A DNA stretch of 64,000 nucleotides, taken from the NCBI GenBank assembly GCA_033850885.1, contig JAWWPG010000046.1, forward strand, positions 127,543 to 191,542, in the 5' to 3' direction. The DNA is from JAWWPG01 sp033850885 (GTDB lineage: Bacteria > Actinomycetota > Actinomycetes > Propionibacteriales > Nocardioidaceae). Under the pieces are notes generated by a model. That model saw only the letters and a list, made by a program, of their open reading frames with translations, had not been told where the DNA came from and made no database searches. Made by a program: the position numbers and the translations under genes. How positions within the stretch are numbered: position 1 is the first letter of the stretch; each line of letters starts with the position of its first letter. Below are positions 26,536 through 35,111 of the stretch, piece after piece.

Positions 26536-28632
26536 TCAGCGCTCGAGCAGATCCTCCAGGTGGAGCGGCAGGCTGCGCAGCCGCACGCCGGTTGCGTTGT
26601 AGACGGCGTTCGCGACGGCGGCGGCGGTGCCGACGATGCCGAGCTCCCCGACGCCCTTGGTGCCGTTGGGGCCGAGGTTCGGATCCTGCTCGTCGAGCCA
26701 GCTCACGTCGATCTGGCCGATGTCCGCGTGCCCCGCGATGTGGTAGGAGGCGAAGTCGTGGTTGGCGTAGTCGCCGAACTCCGCATCCATCACGCCCTCC
26801 TCGTGCAGTGCCATCGACAGGCCCATCGTCATCCCACCGATCAGCTGCGAGCGAGCCGTGATCGGGTTGATGATGCGCCCGGCCGCGAACACCCCCACCA
26901 TGCGCGGCACCCGGATCTCCCCGGAGTCGACGTCGACCCGCACCTCGACGAACTGGGCGCCGAAGGCGTGGCGGCTGAAGGGGGCCTGGTCCTTGAGGTC
27001 GGCGGCCGTGCCCTCGGTTGCGTCCAGGCCCTCGGCCGGGACCACGCCGCCCTCGCCGTCGAGCCGCGCCGCGAGCTTCGCTGCTGCCTTCTCGACGGCC
27101 CACCCCCATGAGTTGGTGCCCATCGAACCGCCGGCCAGGCCGGCGCGCGGCAGTCTGGTGTCTCCGATCAGGATCGTCACCTGCTCGGGGCTCACCCCGA
27201 GGCGCTGCGCCGCGATGATGAACAGCGCGGTGCGGGCTCCGGTCCCGATGTCGGTGGCGTTGATGGACACCGTGTAGTGCCCGTCGGTGTCGACCGCGAC
27301 CCGAGCCGTCGCAGGGGCCACGTTGACGGGGTAGGTGGAGGCCGCGACGCCGCTGCCGACCAGCCACCGCCCGTCGGGCCTTCGCCGGGGCCGCGGGTCT
27401 CGATCGGCCCACCCGAAACGCTCCGCCCCGGCGCGCAAGCACTCCACCAGGTGTCGGCTCGAGAACGGCAGCCCGCTTCCGGGGTCGGCGGCGGGCTCGT
27501 TGCGGATGCGCAGCTCGACCGGGTCGACGCCTGCTGCCACCGCCAGCTCGTCCATCGCGGACTCCAGGGCGAAGGAGCCCGGGCACTCGCCGGGTGCTCG
27601 CATCCATGAGGGGATCGGTACGTCGAGTCTGGCGAGGCGATGCGTCGTACGGCGGTTCGGCGCGGCGTACATCATCCTGGTCAGCAGGGCGCTCTGCTCG
27701 GCGAACTCCTTGACCGTCGCCGTCTGCTCGATGACGTCGTGGCCGATCGAGCTGAGGACGCCGAAGCTGTCGGCGCCGAGGCGCAAGCGCTGGATGGTCG
27801 GCGTCCGGTAGCCGACCAGCGAGAACTGGTGCTGCCGGGTCAGCGCCAGCTTGACGGGCCGGTCCACGATCCGCGCCGCCATCGCAGCGAGCACCACATT
27901 CGGTCGCGGGAGACCCTTGGAGCCGAACCCACCGCCCACGTGCGCGCTGATCACCCGGACGTTCTCCGGGTCGACGCCGAACGCCTTCGACAGGGTCTGC
28001 CGGACGACCTGACCCCCCTGGTTCGAGTCCTGGACGGTGAGGCTGTCCCCATCCCAGCTGGCCGTGGTCGCGTGCGGCTCCATCGGGTTGTTGTGCTCGG
28101 CCGGGGTGGTGTACGTCTCGTCGACCTGGACCTCGCTGGCGGCGAACGCGCCGGCCGGGTCGCCAGCCGTCGTGTCCGGCTCCAGGCCGGGGTTGATCGT
28201 CGCTGGCTTGTACAGGGACGGGTGGTCGGCGGTGAGGACCGAGTCGTGCGGTGCAGCCTCGTAGTGCACGACGAGCTGCGCGGCCGCCTCCCGGGCGGCT
28301 TCCTGGGACAAGGCCACCACGAGCGCGACGACCTGACCGCGGAACGCGACACGGTCGTCTTGCAGCACGGCCAAGGAGGCGTCGCCGGTGTCGCCCAGAC
28401 GCGGCGCGTTGGCGTGCCAGAGGACCTCGATCACCCCGTCCCGGCCGACCGCACCCTCGACCTCGACGGAGCTCACCCGGCCGCGGGCGACCGTCGCCTG
28501 CACCGGCCATGCGTAGGCGGCACCCTCCGCCGCGTACTCGAACGCGTACCGCGCCCGGCCGGTCACCTTGTCCACTCCCTCGACGCGGGCGAGGGACAGC
28601 GCGCCGACATCCTGCCCGACCGTCGACGTCAC
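26536..28632 (-). CDS. Xanthine dehydrogenase family, molybdopterin-binding large subunit
   Basis: A 698-residue catalytic subunit of the molybdenum hydroxylase family, with the aldehyde-oxidase a/b hammerhead domain (KVTGRARYAFEY) followed by molybdopterin-binding domains (GGGFGSKG; VSINATDIGTGART; NGTKGVGELGIVG). The substrate is not predictable; xanthine, aldehydes and CO-like substrates are all in the family. The GTG at 28632 overlaps the FAD-subunit stop (GTGA). Upstream frame extension to 29700 is a shadow. Confidence 0.9.
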   Translation of the reverse strand: MTSTVGQDVGALSLARVEGVDKVTGRARYAFEYAAEGAAYAWPVQATVARGRVSSVEVEGAVGRDGVIEVLWHANAPRLGDTGDASLAVLQDDRVAFRGQVVALVVALSQEAAREAAAQLVVHYEAAPHDSVLTADHPSLYKPATINPGLEPDTTAGDPAGAFAASEVQVDETYTTPAEHNNPMEPHATTASWDGDSLTVQDSNQGGQVVRQTLSKAFGVDPENVRVISAHVGGGFGSKGLPRPNVVLAAMAARIVDRPVKLALTRQHQFSLVGYRTPTIQRLRLGADSFGVLSSIGHDVIEQTATVKEFAEQSALLTRMMYAAPNRRTTHRLARLDVPIPSWMRAPGECPGSFALESAMDELAVAAGVDPVELRIRNEPAADPGSGLPFSSRHLVECLRAGAERFGWADRDPRPRRRPDGRWLVGSGVAASTYPVNVAPATARVAVDTDGHYTVSINATDIGTGARTALFIIAAQRLGVSPEQVTILIGDTRLPRAGLAGGSMGTNSWGWAVEKAAAKLAARLDGEGGVVPAEGLDATEGTAADLKDQAPFSRHAFGAQFVEVRVDVDSGEIRVPRMVGVFAAGRIINPITARSQLIGGMTMGLSMALHEEGVMDAEFGDYANHDFASYHIAGHADIGQIDVSWLDEQDPNLGPNGTKGVGELGIVGTAAAVANAVYNATGVRLRSLPLHLEDLLER

Positions 28633-29630
28633 CGCTCCTCCCCGTCGAGCCCGGCCAGCCGTATCAGCACGTCGGCGGTGAGGTTCGCCGAGAGCACCGC
28701 CTTGAACGCGTTGTCGGGCAGCAGCTCGGCGCGTTCCATCTCGTGAGCGACGGCCCTCTTGACTGCCTGCAAGCCGAGAGCCTGTCCGCGCAGCGCACTC
28801 TCGGCGACCCTCGCCCGCCAGGGACGTGGCGCGACGGCGCCCAGCGCGATCCTCACCTCGGACACCTCCCCGTCGTCCACCACGACGGCAGCCGCCACCG
28901 CACCCACGGCGAACGCGTACGACCGCCGGTCCCGCGCCTTGCGGTAGGCGGACGTCCTGGTCAACCGGCTCGGGGCGGGCAGCTCCACGGCGGTGATGAG
29001 CTCGCCGCGGCCGAGGGTGGTGTCTCGCGTGGGGTCGTCGCCTGGCAGGCGGTAGAGCTCGTCCAGGGTCACCCGTCGGCGGCCGTCCACGCCATCGAGG
29101 TGGATGACGGCATCGAGGGCAGCCAGCGCCACCGCCATGTCGGACGGGTTCGTCGCGATGCAGTGCGTGCTCACTCCGAGGATCCCGAGGTCGCGGTGGA
29201 TGCCTTCCCGCGCCGGGCATCCCGACCCGGGTTCGCGCTTGTTGCACGGCTTGGTGACATCCTGGAAGTAGAGGCAGCGGGTGCGTTGCAGCAGGTTGCC
29301 TCCCACGGTGGCCATGTTGCGGAGCTGACCGGACGCGCCGGAGAGCAGAGCCTGCGACAGGACGGGATAGTCGCGGCGTACCCGTGGCTCGGCTGCCAGG
29401 TCGCTGTTGCGAACTCCCGCGCCGATCAGCAGCCCACCCGCATCCGTCTCCTCGACCGAGTGCGGAAGCAGCCCGTTGAGGTCGACCAACGCCCGTGGCC
29501 GCGCGACTCCCAGCCGCATCAGGTCCACCAGGTTCGTGCCCCCGGCAAGGTAGACGGCTCCAGGGTCGCCGGCCAACTCGGCGAGGGCGGCCTCCGCGGT
29601 GGCCGGAGCCCGGTAGGCGAAGGACCTCAC
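28629..29630 (-). CDS. Xanthine dehydrogenase family, FAD-binding middle subunit
   Basis: A 333-residue FAD subunit. FAYRAPATAEAALAELAG, AVYLAGGTNLVDLMRLG and ATVGGNLLQRTRC are typical of the CO-dehydrogenase medium-subunit/XDH FAD domain. Additional cysteines (TRCLYFQDVTKPCNKREPGSGC) are as in the subfamily that binds a second iron-sulfur cluster near the flavin. GTG start at 29630 overlaps the 2Fe-2S subunit stop by 4 bases. Confidence 0.9.
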   Translation of the reverse strand: MRSFAYRAPATAEAALAELAGDPGAVYLAGGTNLVDLMRLGVARPRALVDLNGLLPHSVEETDAGGLLIGAGVRNSDLAAEPRVRRDYPVLSQALLSGASGQLRNMATVGGNLLQRTRCLYFQDVTKPCNKREPGSGCPAREGIHRDLGILGVSTHCIATNPSDMAVALAALDAVIHLDGVDGRRRVTLDELYRLPGDDPTRDTTLGRGELITAVELPAPSRLTRTSAYRKARDRRSYAFAVGAVAAAVVVDDGEVSEVRIALGAVAPRPWRARVAESALRGQALGLQAVKRAVAHEMERAELLPDNAFKAVLSANLTADVLIRLAGLDGEER

Positions 29631-30178
29631 GGCAGACCCGCGACGTCGAGGATCGCCGGGACGATGTTGGCGTACGCGCCGCACCGGCAGAGGTTCCCAC
29701 TCATCCGCTCACGGACCTCGTCGGCGTCGAGCGCGCCCGCACCGTCGAACTCGATGACGGCAGACGGTGTCACCGCGCTCGGCCAGCCCCGATCGGCCTC
29801 GCCGAGCATGCCGACGGCCGAGCAGATCTGCCCGGGTGTGCAGTAGCCGCACTGGAAGGCATCCCGGTCGATGAAGGCACGCTGCAGACGGTGGAGGTCG
29901 CCGTCGACCGCCAGGCCCTCGATCGTGACGATGTCCGTGCCCTGGACGGCAACCGCGAGCGTGAGGCAGGAGTTGACCCGCCGTCCGTCGACCAGCACGG
30001 TGCACGCGCCGCACTGGCCGTGGTCGCACCCCTTCTTCGAGCCGGTGAGGCCCAGGTGGTCACGCAGGGCGTCGAGAAGCGACGTGCGGTTGTCGAGGGT
30101 GACGTCGATACCCTCCCCGTTCACCGAGAGGCGTACGTCGGACCGCGTCGAGATCTCATCTCCGGAGGCGGTGCCCAC
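29627..30178 (-). CDS. Xanthine dehydrogenase family, 2Fe-2S small subunit
   Basis: A 183-residue protein with two 2Fe-2S clusters. The ferredoxin-like cluster is in GCDHGQCGACTVLVDG with a later NSC; the second uses FQCGYCTPGQ and GNLCRCGAY. It passes electrons from the molybdenum centre to FAD. GTG start with GGGAG upstream. First gene of the three-gene operon. Confidence 0.93.
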   Translation of the reverse strand: MGTASGDEISTRSDVRLSVNGEGIDVTLDNRTSLLDALRDHLGLTGSKKGCDHGQCGACTVLVDGRRVNSCLTLAVAVQGTDIVTIEGLAVDGDLHRLQRAFIDRDAFQCGYCTPGQICSAVGMLGEADRGWPSAVTPSAVIEFDGAGALDADEVRERMSGNLCRCGAYANIVPAILDVAGLP

Positions 30179-30272
30179 GGCGCTCCCTTCCCAGACGGTG
30201 TCGTACCACTACGGGGAAGGCTCGCCCACCAACGACGTGAGCACAACCGGTGCCCTCGCCGCTTCCGCTGGG

Positions 30273-31073
30273 TCAGCCACCAGCCTGCGCGTCGTCGTTG
30301 GTCGTGTCCTGGTGGAGCCTGAACATGGCGCCCGTCGGGTCCGTCACATCGGCGATCCGTCCGAAGGGGGTGTCCTCCGGGGGCCGGACGACCGTGCCAC
30401 CGAGCTCGGTGACCTTCGAGGCGGCCGCATCCGCGTCGGCGACGCTGAAGTACACCGCCCAGTGCGACGGCACCTCCGCCGGGAGGAACGAGCTGGAGTC
30501 CATCATCCCGGCAACGCTCTCCCCGTCCACCTTGGCGATGACGTAGCGGAACTCGTCAGTGTCGGACATCGGGTCGAGCTCCCAGCCGAAGACCGTGCCG
30601 TAGAAGGACTTCGACGTCGGGAAGTCCTTGCTGTGGTGCTCGTCCCACGTCACCGACCCAGGCTCGTTGTACTTCCCGAAGCCGGTGTGCTGCCCCGCCT
30701 GCCAGATCCCGAACACCGCTCCGACGGGGTCGCCGAGCACCGCCATCGTGCCCACATCCCCAACCGGCATGGTGTTCATCATCACCTGAGCGCCGGCGGA
30801 GGTGGCGGCGGCCTCCGTCGCCGCACAGTCGGCCGTCGAGATGTACGTCGTCCACGTGTCGGGAAAGTCCATCCCGGGCTGTTTGGGCATCGCCCCCGCA
30901 ACCGAGTGGCCGTCGGAGCTGTACATGACATAGTTGCCGTACTCGTCCCCGGAAGCCTCCGCATCCCAACCGAACAGACCCTGGTAGAAGGCGTTCGACC
31001 GTTCGAGGTCCGAGCTGGCCAGATCGACCCAGCACGGCGTTCCGGGGGCGAACGGCTTGTCACGAGTGGTCAT
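30273..31073 (-). CDS. Two-domain VOC (glyoxalase/dioxygenase superfamily) protein
   Basis: A 266-residue protein with two vicinal-oxygen-chelate repeats. The first starts GTPCWVDLASSDLERSNAFYQGLFGW; the second KDFPTSKSFYGTVFGWEL. Each ends in the usual GAVFGIWQ- or GAMFRLHQ-type strand. Such proteins in actinobacteria are often called 27-kDa antigen-like; their substrates are unknown. CAGGAG precedes the ATG. Confidence 0.85.
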   Translation of the reverse strand: MTTRDKPFAPGTPCWVDLASSDLERSNAFYQGLFGWDAEASGDEYGNYVMYSSDGHSVAGAMPKQPGMDFPDTWTTYISTADCAATEAAATSAGAQVMMNTMPVGDVGTMAVLGDPVGAVFGIWQAGQHTGFGKYNEPGSVTWDEHHSKDFPTSKSFYGTVFGWELDPMSDTDEFRYVIAKVDGESVAGMMDSSSFLPAEVPSHWAVYFSVADADAAASKVTELGGTVVRPPEDTPFGRIADVTDPTGAMFRLHQDTTNDDAQAGG

Positions 31074-31196
31074 GCGAACTCCTGGTGGCTCGACGGGAAT
31101 GTGAAATCTGGGCTCAACCTACTCGGGTGCACCGACACCCGCGACCCGGTCAGGTGAACGGAAAGTAACGATGATGGGACCGGCCGAGTGCCCGTC

Positions 31197-32291
31197 TCAG
31201 GCGTCGTAGTCGAGGCTGACCTTCTCGGTCACCGGATGGCTCTGGCAGGTGAGCACGTAGCCGGCTGCCATCTCGTCGGGCTCCAGGGCGTAGTTGGTGT
31301 CCATCTCGACCGAACCCTCGGTCACCTTCGCCCGGCAGGTGCCGCAGACCCCGCCGCGGCAGGCGAAGGGAGCGTCGGAGCGCACCGTCAGCGCGGCCTC
31401 CAGTACGGACATGTCGTCACCCTTGAGGCGGAAGGTCGACCGCCGCCCGTCGAGGTTGATCGTGACCTCGCTCCCCCCGCCCTCGTCCGCAGCCGAGGGC
31501 CCGCGCGCCGGCGGTGCCTTCTCGACGTGGAAGAGCTCGGAGTGGATGTGCGTCTTGTCGACGCCCGCTTCGACGAGCGCGTCGCGCAGGTCGATGACCA
31601 TCTCGTAGGGGCCGCACAGGAACCATTCGTCGACGGTCTCGGCAGGAACGAGGGTCTCGGTGATCTTGGTCAGCCGCGCCTTGTCCAGCCGGCCCGAGAG
31701 CAGCTCGGCGTCCTGACTCTCGCGGCTCAGGACGTGGATGAGGTGGAAGCGTCCGCGGTAGCGGTCCTTGAGGTCCTCGAGCTCCTCGAGGAACATGATC
31801 GAGCGGCTGGTGCGGTTGGCGAAGAGCAGCGTCACCCTGCTGTGGGGCTCGGTCGCCAGCGTGGTGGCGACGATCGACAGGATCGGGGTGATGCCGCTGC
31901 CGGCGGCGATCGCGCAGTAGTGCTTGGTGCTCGTGGGGTCCAACGGGGTGTTGAACCGGCCCATCGGGGTCATCACCTCGATCTCGTCGCCCACGGCGAG
32001 GGTTCCGGCGGCGAACCCCGAGAAATGACCGCCAGGCAGCACCTTGACGCCGATACGCAGCTTCCCCGACCCTGCCGGGGCGCAGATCGAGTAGCTGCGG
32101 CGGACATCGTCACCGGCGAGTGCCGTGCGCAGCGTCAGGTGCTGGCCCTGGACGAAGTCGTAGTCGTCGGCGAGCTCGGGCGGCACGTCGAAGCCGATGC
32201 AGACCGCGTCGTCGGTCAGGGCGGTTATCTCGCTGACTCGTAGCGGGTGGAAGCGCGCGCGACGGGTCCCGGACGAGGGGCTGGTCGTCAT
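31197..32291 (-). CDS. paaE: Phenylacetyl-CoA epoxidase reductase subunit PaaE
   Basis: A 364-residue NAD(P)H-dependent reductase. An FAD-binding domain (RRSYSICAP) is followed by an NAD domain (AAGSGITPILSI) and a C-terminal plant-type 2Fe-2S ferredoxin (CRGGVCGTCRAKV...VLTCQSHP). It supplies electrons to the PaaAC di-iron oxygenase. Two bases separate it from paaD. Last gene of the paaABCDE operon. Confidence 0.95.
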   Translation of the reverse strand: MTTSPSSGTRRARFHPLRVSEITALTDDAVCIGFDVPPELADDYDFVQGQHLTLRTALAGDDVRRSYSICAPAGSGKLRIGVKVLPGGHFSGFAAGTLAVGDEIEVMTPMGRFNTPLDPTSTKHYCAIAAGSGITPILSIVATTLATEPHSRVTLLFANRTSRSIMFLEELEDLKDRYRGRFHLIHVLSRESQDAELLSGRLDKARLTKITETLVPAETVDEWFLCGPYEMVIDLRDALVEAGVDKTHIHSELFHVEKAPPARGPSAADEGGGSEVTINLDGRRSTFRLKGDDMSVLEAALTVRSDAPFACRGGVCGTCRAKVTEGSVEMDTNYALEPDEMAAGYVLTCQSHPVTEKVSLDYDA

Positions 32292-32293
32292 CG

Positions 32294-32818
32294 CTAGTGG
32301 GCCTTGAAGTGGTCGAACGGCTCCCTGCAGTCCTCACACACCCACAGGGCCTTGCATGCCGTCGAACCGAAGCGACTCAGCTCCCGCGTCGCGCCCGACC
32401 CGCACTGCGGGCACCGGATCGACAGCCGAAGCGCGATCGGCCCGTCCCCCCTCGGGGTCGGCGGGGCGATGCCGTACGCGAGCAGCTTGCGCTTGCCGTC
32501 GTCGCTCATCCAGTCCGTCGACCAGGCCGGCGCAAGCACCAGCCGCACGGTCACGTCGTGGAAGCCTTCGTCGGCGAGAGCAGACCCGACGTCCTGCCGG
32601 ATCGCGTCCATGGCCGGGCAGCCCGAGTACGTCGGGGTGATCGTCACCTCGACGCGGTCGTCGGGGTCGACGCTGACATCACGCAGCACACCGAGGTCCT
32701 CGATGGTGAGAACGGGAACCTCCGGGTCCAGAACCGCCGCGGCCGCCCGCCAGGCGCGTCCGACGGTCGTCAGCGCAGCAGCATCGACAGGTGCAGCGCC
32801 AACCGTCGAACGTGTCAC
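32294..32818 (-). CDS. paaD: PaaD, iron-sulfur assembly-type subunit of the phenylacetyl-CoA epoxidase operon
   Basis: A 174-residue DUF59/MIP18-type protein. LDPEVPVLTIEDLGVLRDV and TPTYSGCPAMDAI are the conserved MIP18 motifs. The C-terminal zinc/iron motif is CPQCGS with CEDC. It is thought to help maturation of the epoxidase metal centre. GTG start overlaps paaC by 4 bases. Confidence 0.93.
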   Translation of the reverse strand: MTRSTVGAAPVDAAALTTVGRAWRAAAAVLDPEVPVLTIEDLGVLRDVSVDPDDRVEVTITPTYSGCPAMDAIRQDVGSALADEGFHDVTVRLVLAPAWSTDWMSDDGKRKLLAYGIAPPTPRGDGPIALRLSIRCPQCGSGATRELSRFGSTACKALWVCEDCREPFDHFKAH

Positions 32819-33612
32819 CAGGACGCTCCGGGGTGTGAGCGGTGCAGGTACTGCAGCTCTGCGAGCAGGTAGCCCATGTGCTCGGTGTGGACTCCCCGCC
32901 TACCTCCGCGGTGGTGGACGTGCGTGTTCGGCACCTCGAGCGTCGCCTCGGCGAGCACCCCAGCGACGTACTCGAGCGTCGCGTCCTCGAGGGAGCCGGG
33001 GTCGGCGGCGACTCCGGCCTCGGTCAGCCGGGCCGTCAGGTCATCGCTCTCGAAGAGCTCCCCGACGTATGGCCACACGTCCTCGAGGGCTCGCACCATG
33101 CGGCGGTGGGACTCGTCCGTGCCGTCGCCGAGCCGCAGCATCCACTGGGTGGCGTGGTCTCGGTGGTAGTCGACCTCCTTGACCGCCTTCGCCGCGATGG
33201 CAGCGATGGTGGCGTCACCCGATGTCGCGAGCCGCGTGTAGAGCTCCACCTGGTAGGCGGATGTCACGAGCATCCGGGCGACCGTGAAGGCGAAGTCACC
33301 GTTCGGCAGCTCGAAGATCTGTGCGTTGACGAAGTCGCGCTCGTCGCGGAGATAGGCGAGATCGTCCTCATCGCGTCCGGCGCCTTCGAGCTCTCCGGCG
33401 TAGGTCAGGAACGACCGCGCCTGACCGAGCAGGTCGAGCCCGATGTTTCCAAGTGCGACGTCCTCCTCGAGCTGTGGCGCCGCTGCGATCCAGCCGCCCA
33501 TCCGTTGCGCGTAGACGAGGGCGTCGTCACCCAGACGGAGTGCGTACGCGACGACGTCCGCCGGCGAGACGACGCGGTCGTCGGCTCGGGCGTTTCCGAT
33601 GTCAGCGGTCAC
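32815..33612 (-). CDS. paaC: Phenylacetyl-CoA epoxidase structural subunit PaaC
   Basis: A 265-residue ferritin-like subunit. AYALRLGDDALVYAQRMGGW, DLLGQARSFLTYAG, DEDDLAYLRDERDF and EVDYHRDHATQWMLRLGDG are typical of PaaC. It pairs with PaaA in the di-iron oxygenase that epoxidises phenylacetyl-CoA. The GTG at 33612 overlaps paaB (GTGA). Confidence 0.94.
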   Translation of the reverse strand: MTADIGNARADDRVVSPADVVAYALRLGDDALVYAQRMGGWIAAAPQLEEDVALGNIGLDLLGQARSFLTYAGELEGAGRDEDDLAYLRDERDFVNAQIFELPNGDFAFTVARMLVTSAYQVELYTRLATSGDATIAAIAAKAVKEVDYHRDHATQWMLRLGDGTDESHRRMVRALEDVWPYVGELFESDDLTARLTEAGVAADPGSLEDATLEYVAGVLAEATLEVPNTHVHHRGGRRGVHTEHMGYLLAELQYLHRSHPGASW

Positions 33613-33923
33613 AGGTGTTCCACCCCGTCGGGCACGTGGTAGAAAGTCGGGTGCCGGTAGATCTTGTCGGCTGCCGGGTCGAAGAAGGCGTCCTTCTCGT
33701 CCGGGCTGCTGGCAGAGATCTGGTCGGCGGGCAGCACCCAGATCGAGACGCCTTCCTGCCGCCTCGTATAGAGGTCGCGGGCGTTGCGGATGGCCATCTG
33801 GGCGTCGGGGGCGTGCAGGCTCCCCACATGGACGTGGTTGAGGCCCCGCTTCGCCCGGACGAACACCTCCCACAGCGGCCACTCGTCGATGTCGGTGGCC
33901 TGGTCACCGGGCCGCTCCGTCAC
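33609..33923 (-). CDS. paaB: Phenylacetyl-CoA epoxidase subunit PaaB
   Basis: A 104-residue subunit. WPLWEVFVRAKRGLNHVHVG and GSLHAPDAQMAIRNARDLY are conserved in PaaB, which bridges PaaAC heterodimers. The GTG at 33923 overlaps paaA by 4 bases; the longer frame to 34493 shadows paaA. Confidence 0.94.
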   Translation of the reverse strand: MTERPGDQATDIDEWPLWEVFVRAKRGLNHVHVGSLHAPDAQMAIRNARDLYTRRQEGVSIWVLPADQISASSPDEKDAFFDPAADKIYRHPTFYHVPDGVEHL

Positions 33924-34972
33924 GCGGCGGCCCCCGCTGTCGTCGTACGGCGCTTGCCGGCGTAGGCGCCGGCGGCCTCGCGGACCCAGGCGCCGTCCTC
34001 GTGCGCCCTGCGCCGGTGTTCCATGCGCTCCTGGTTGCACGGCCCGTTGCCCTTGATGACCTCGAAAAGCTCCGTGAAGTCGATCTCGCCGAAGTCGAAG
34101 CTGCCGCGTTCGGAGTCCCAGGCGATCTCGGGGTCCGGGAGGGTCAGCCCGAGCACCTTCGCCTGCGGAACCGTCATGTCGACGAACCGTTGCCGCAGGT
34201 CGTCGTTGCTGAAGCGTTTGACGCCCCAGGCCATCGACTGCGCGGAGTTGGGCGAGTCCGTGTCCGGCGGGCCGAACATCATCAGGCTCGGCCACCACCA
34301 GCGGTTGACCGCGTCCTGCGCCATCTCGTGCTGCGCCGGGGTGCCGTGCGACAGCGTGTTCAGGATCTCGAAGCCCTGACGCTGGTGGAACGACTCCTCC
34401 TTGCACACCCTGACCATGGCGCGCGCGTAAGGGCCGTACGAGCAACGGCACAGCGGAACCTGGTTGACGATCGCTGCCCCGTCGACGAGCCATCCGATGG
34501 CACCCATGTCCGCCCAGGTGAGCGTCGGGTAGTTGAAGATCGACGAGTACTTCTGCCGGCCGCTGTGCAGCATGTCCAGCAGGTCGGCGCGGTCGGCTCC
34601 CAAAGTCTCCGCGGCCGCGTAGAGGTAGAGGCCGTGACCTGCCTCGTCCTGCACCTTCGCCATCAGGATCGCCTTGCGCCGAAGGCTGGGGGCGCGGCTG
34701 ATCCAGTTGCCCTCCGGTTGCATCCCGATGATCTCGGAATGCGCGTGCTGGGCGATCTGCCTGATGAGGTTCTTGCGGTACGCCTCCGGCATCGCGTCCC
34801 GCGGCTCGATCCGCCCGTCTCCGTCGATGATCGCCTGGAACTGCGCCTCGAGGTCCTGCGACTGAACCCGCTGCTGCCCGGCATCCGAGTCGGCATCCGA
34901 CTCGGCCGTCGGCTCTCCGGAGACGTCGTGCCCGGCCCTGTTCCTGGGATCCTCGAAGTCGTTGCCGTACAT
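33920..34972 (-). CDS. paaA: Phenylacetyl-CoA epoxidase catalytic subunit PaaA
   Basis: A 350-residue di-iron monooxygenase subunit. Iron ligands lie in helices such as AKVQDEAGHGLYLY and KEESFHQRQGFEIL. It epoxidises the ring of phenylacetyl-CoA with PaaB, C and E, the first committed step of aerobic phenylacetate breakdown. The N-terminal 40 residues are Asp/Ser-rich and longer than in E. coli. It heads a compact operon; no paaG, paaZ or paaK genes are in the window. Confidence 0.95.
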   Translation of the reverse strand: MYGNDFEDPRNRAGHDVSGEPTAESDADSDAGQQRVQSQDLEAQFQAIIDGDGRIEPRDAMPEAYRKNLIRQIAQHAHSEIIGMQPEGNWISRAPSLRRKAILMAKVQDEAGHGLYLYAAAETLGADRADLLDMLHSGRQKYSSIFNYPTLTWADMGAIGWLVDGAAIVNQVPLCRCSYGPYARAMVRVCKEESFHQRQGFEILNTLSHGTPAQHEMAQDAVNRWWWPSLMMFGPPDTDSPNSAQSMAWGVKRFSNDDLRQRFVDMTVPQAKVLGLTLPDPEIAWDSERGSFDFGEIDFTELFEVIKGNGPCNQERMEHRRRAHEDGAWVREAAGAYAGKRRTTTAGAAA

Positions 34973-35019
34973 GGCCTCATCCTATCGCAGTGTGACAGAA
35001 CATGTGCACCCCTGCGATT

Positions 35020-35034
35020 TCGTGTAACACACGA
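35020..35034. promoter_or_regulatory. Palindrome upstream of the paa operon
   Basis: TCGTGTAACACACGA has 6-base arms around AAC, 48 bases before the paaA start. A TetR-type PaaR repressor often controls paa operons and binds palindromes; no such gene is in the window. The site is offered as an operator candidate only. Confidence 0.3.
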
Positions 35035-35111
35035 GCGGGCGTCCCTACGGAACAGGTCTCAGCCACAGTGGACGCGCCATGCGACTCCTCGTGACCGTCG
35101 TGGGCGGGTCA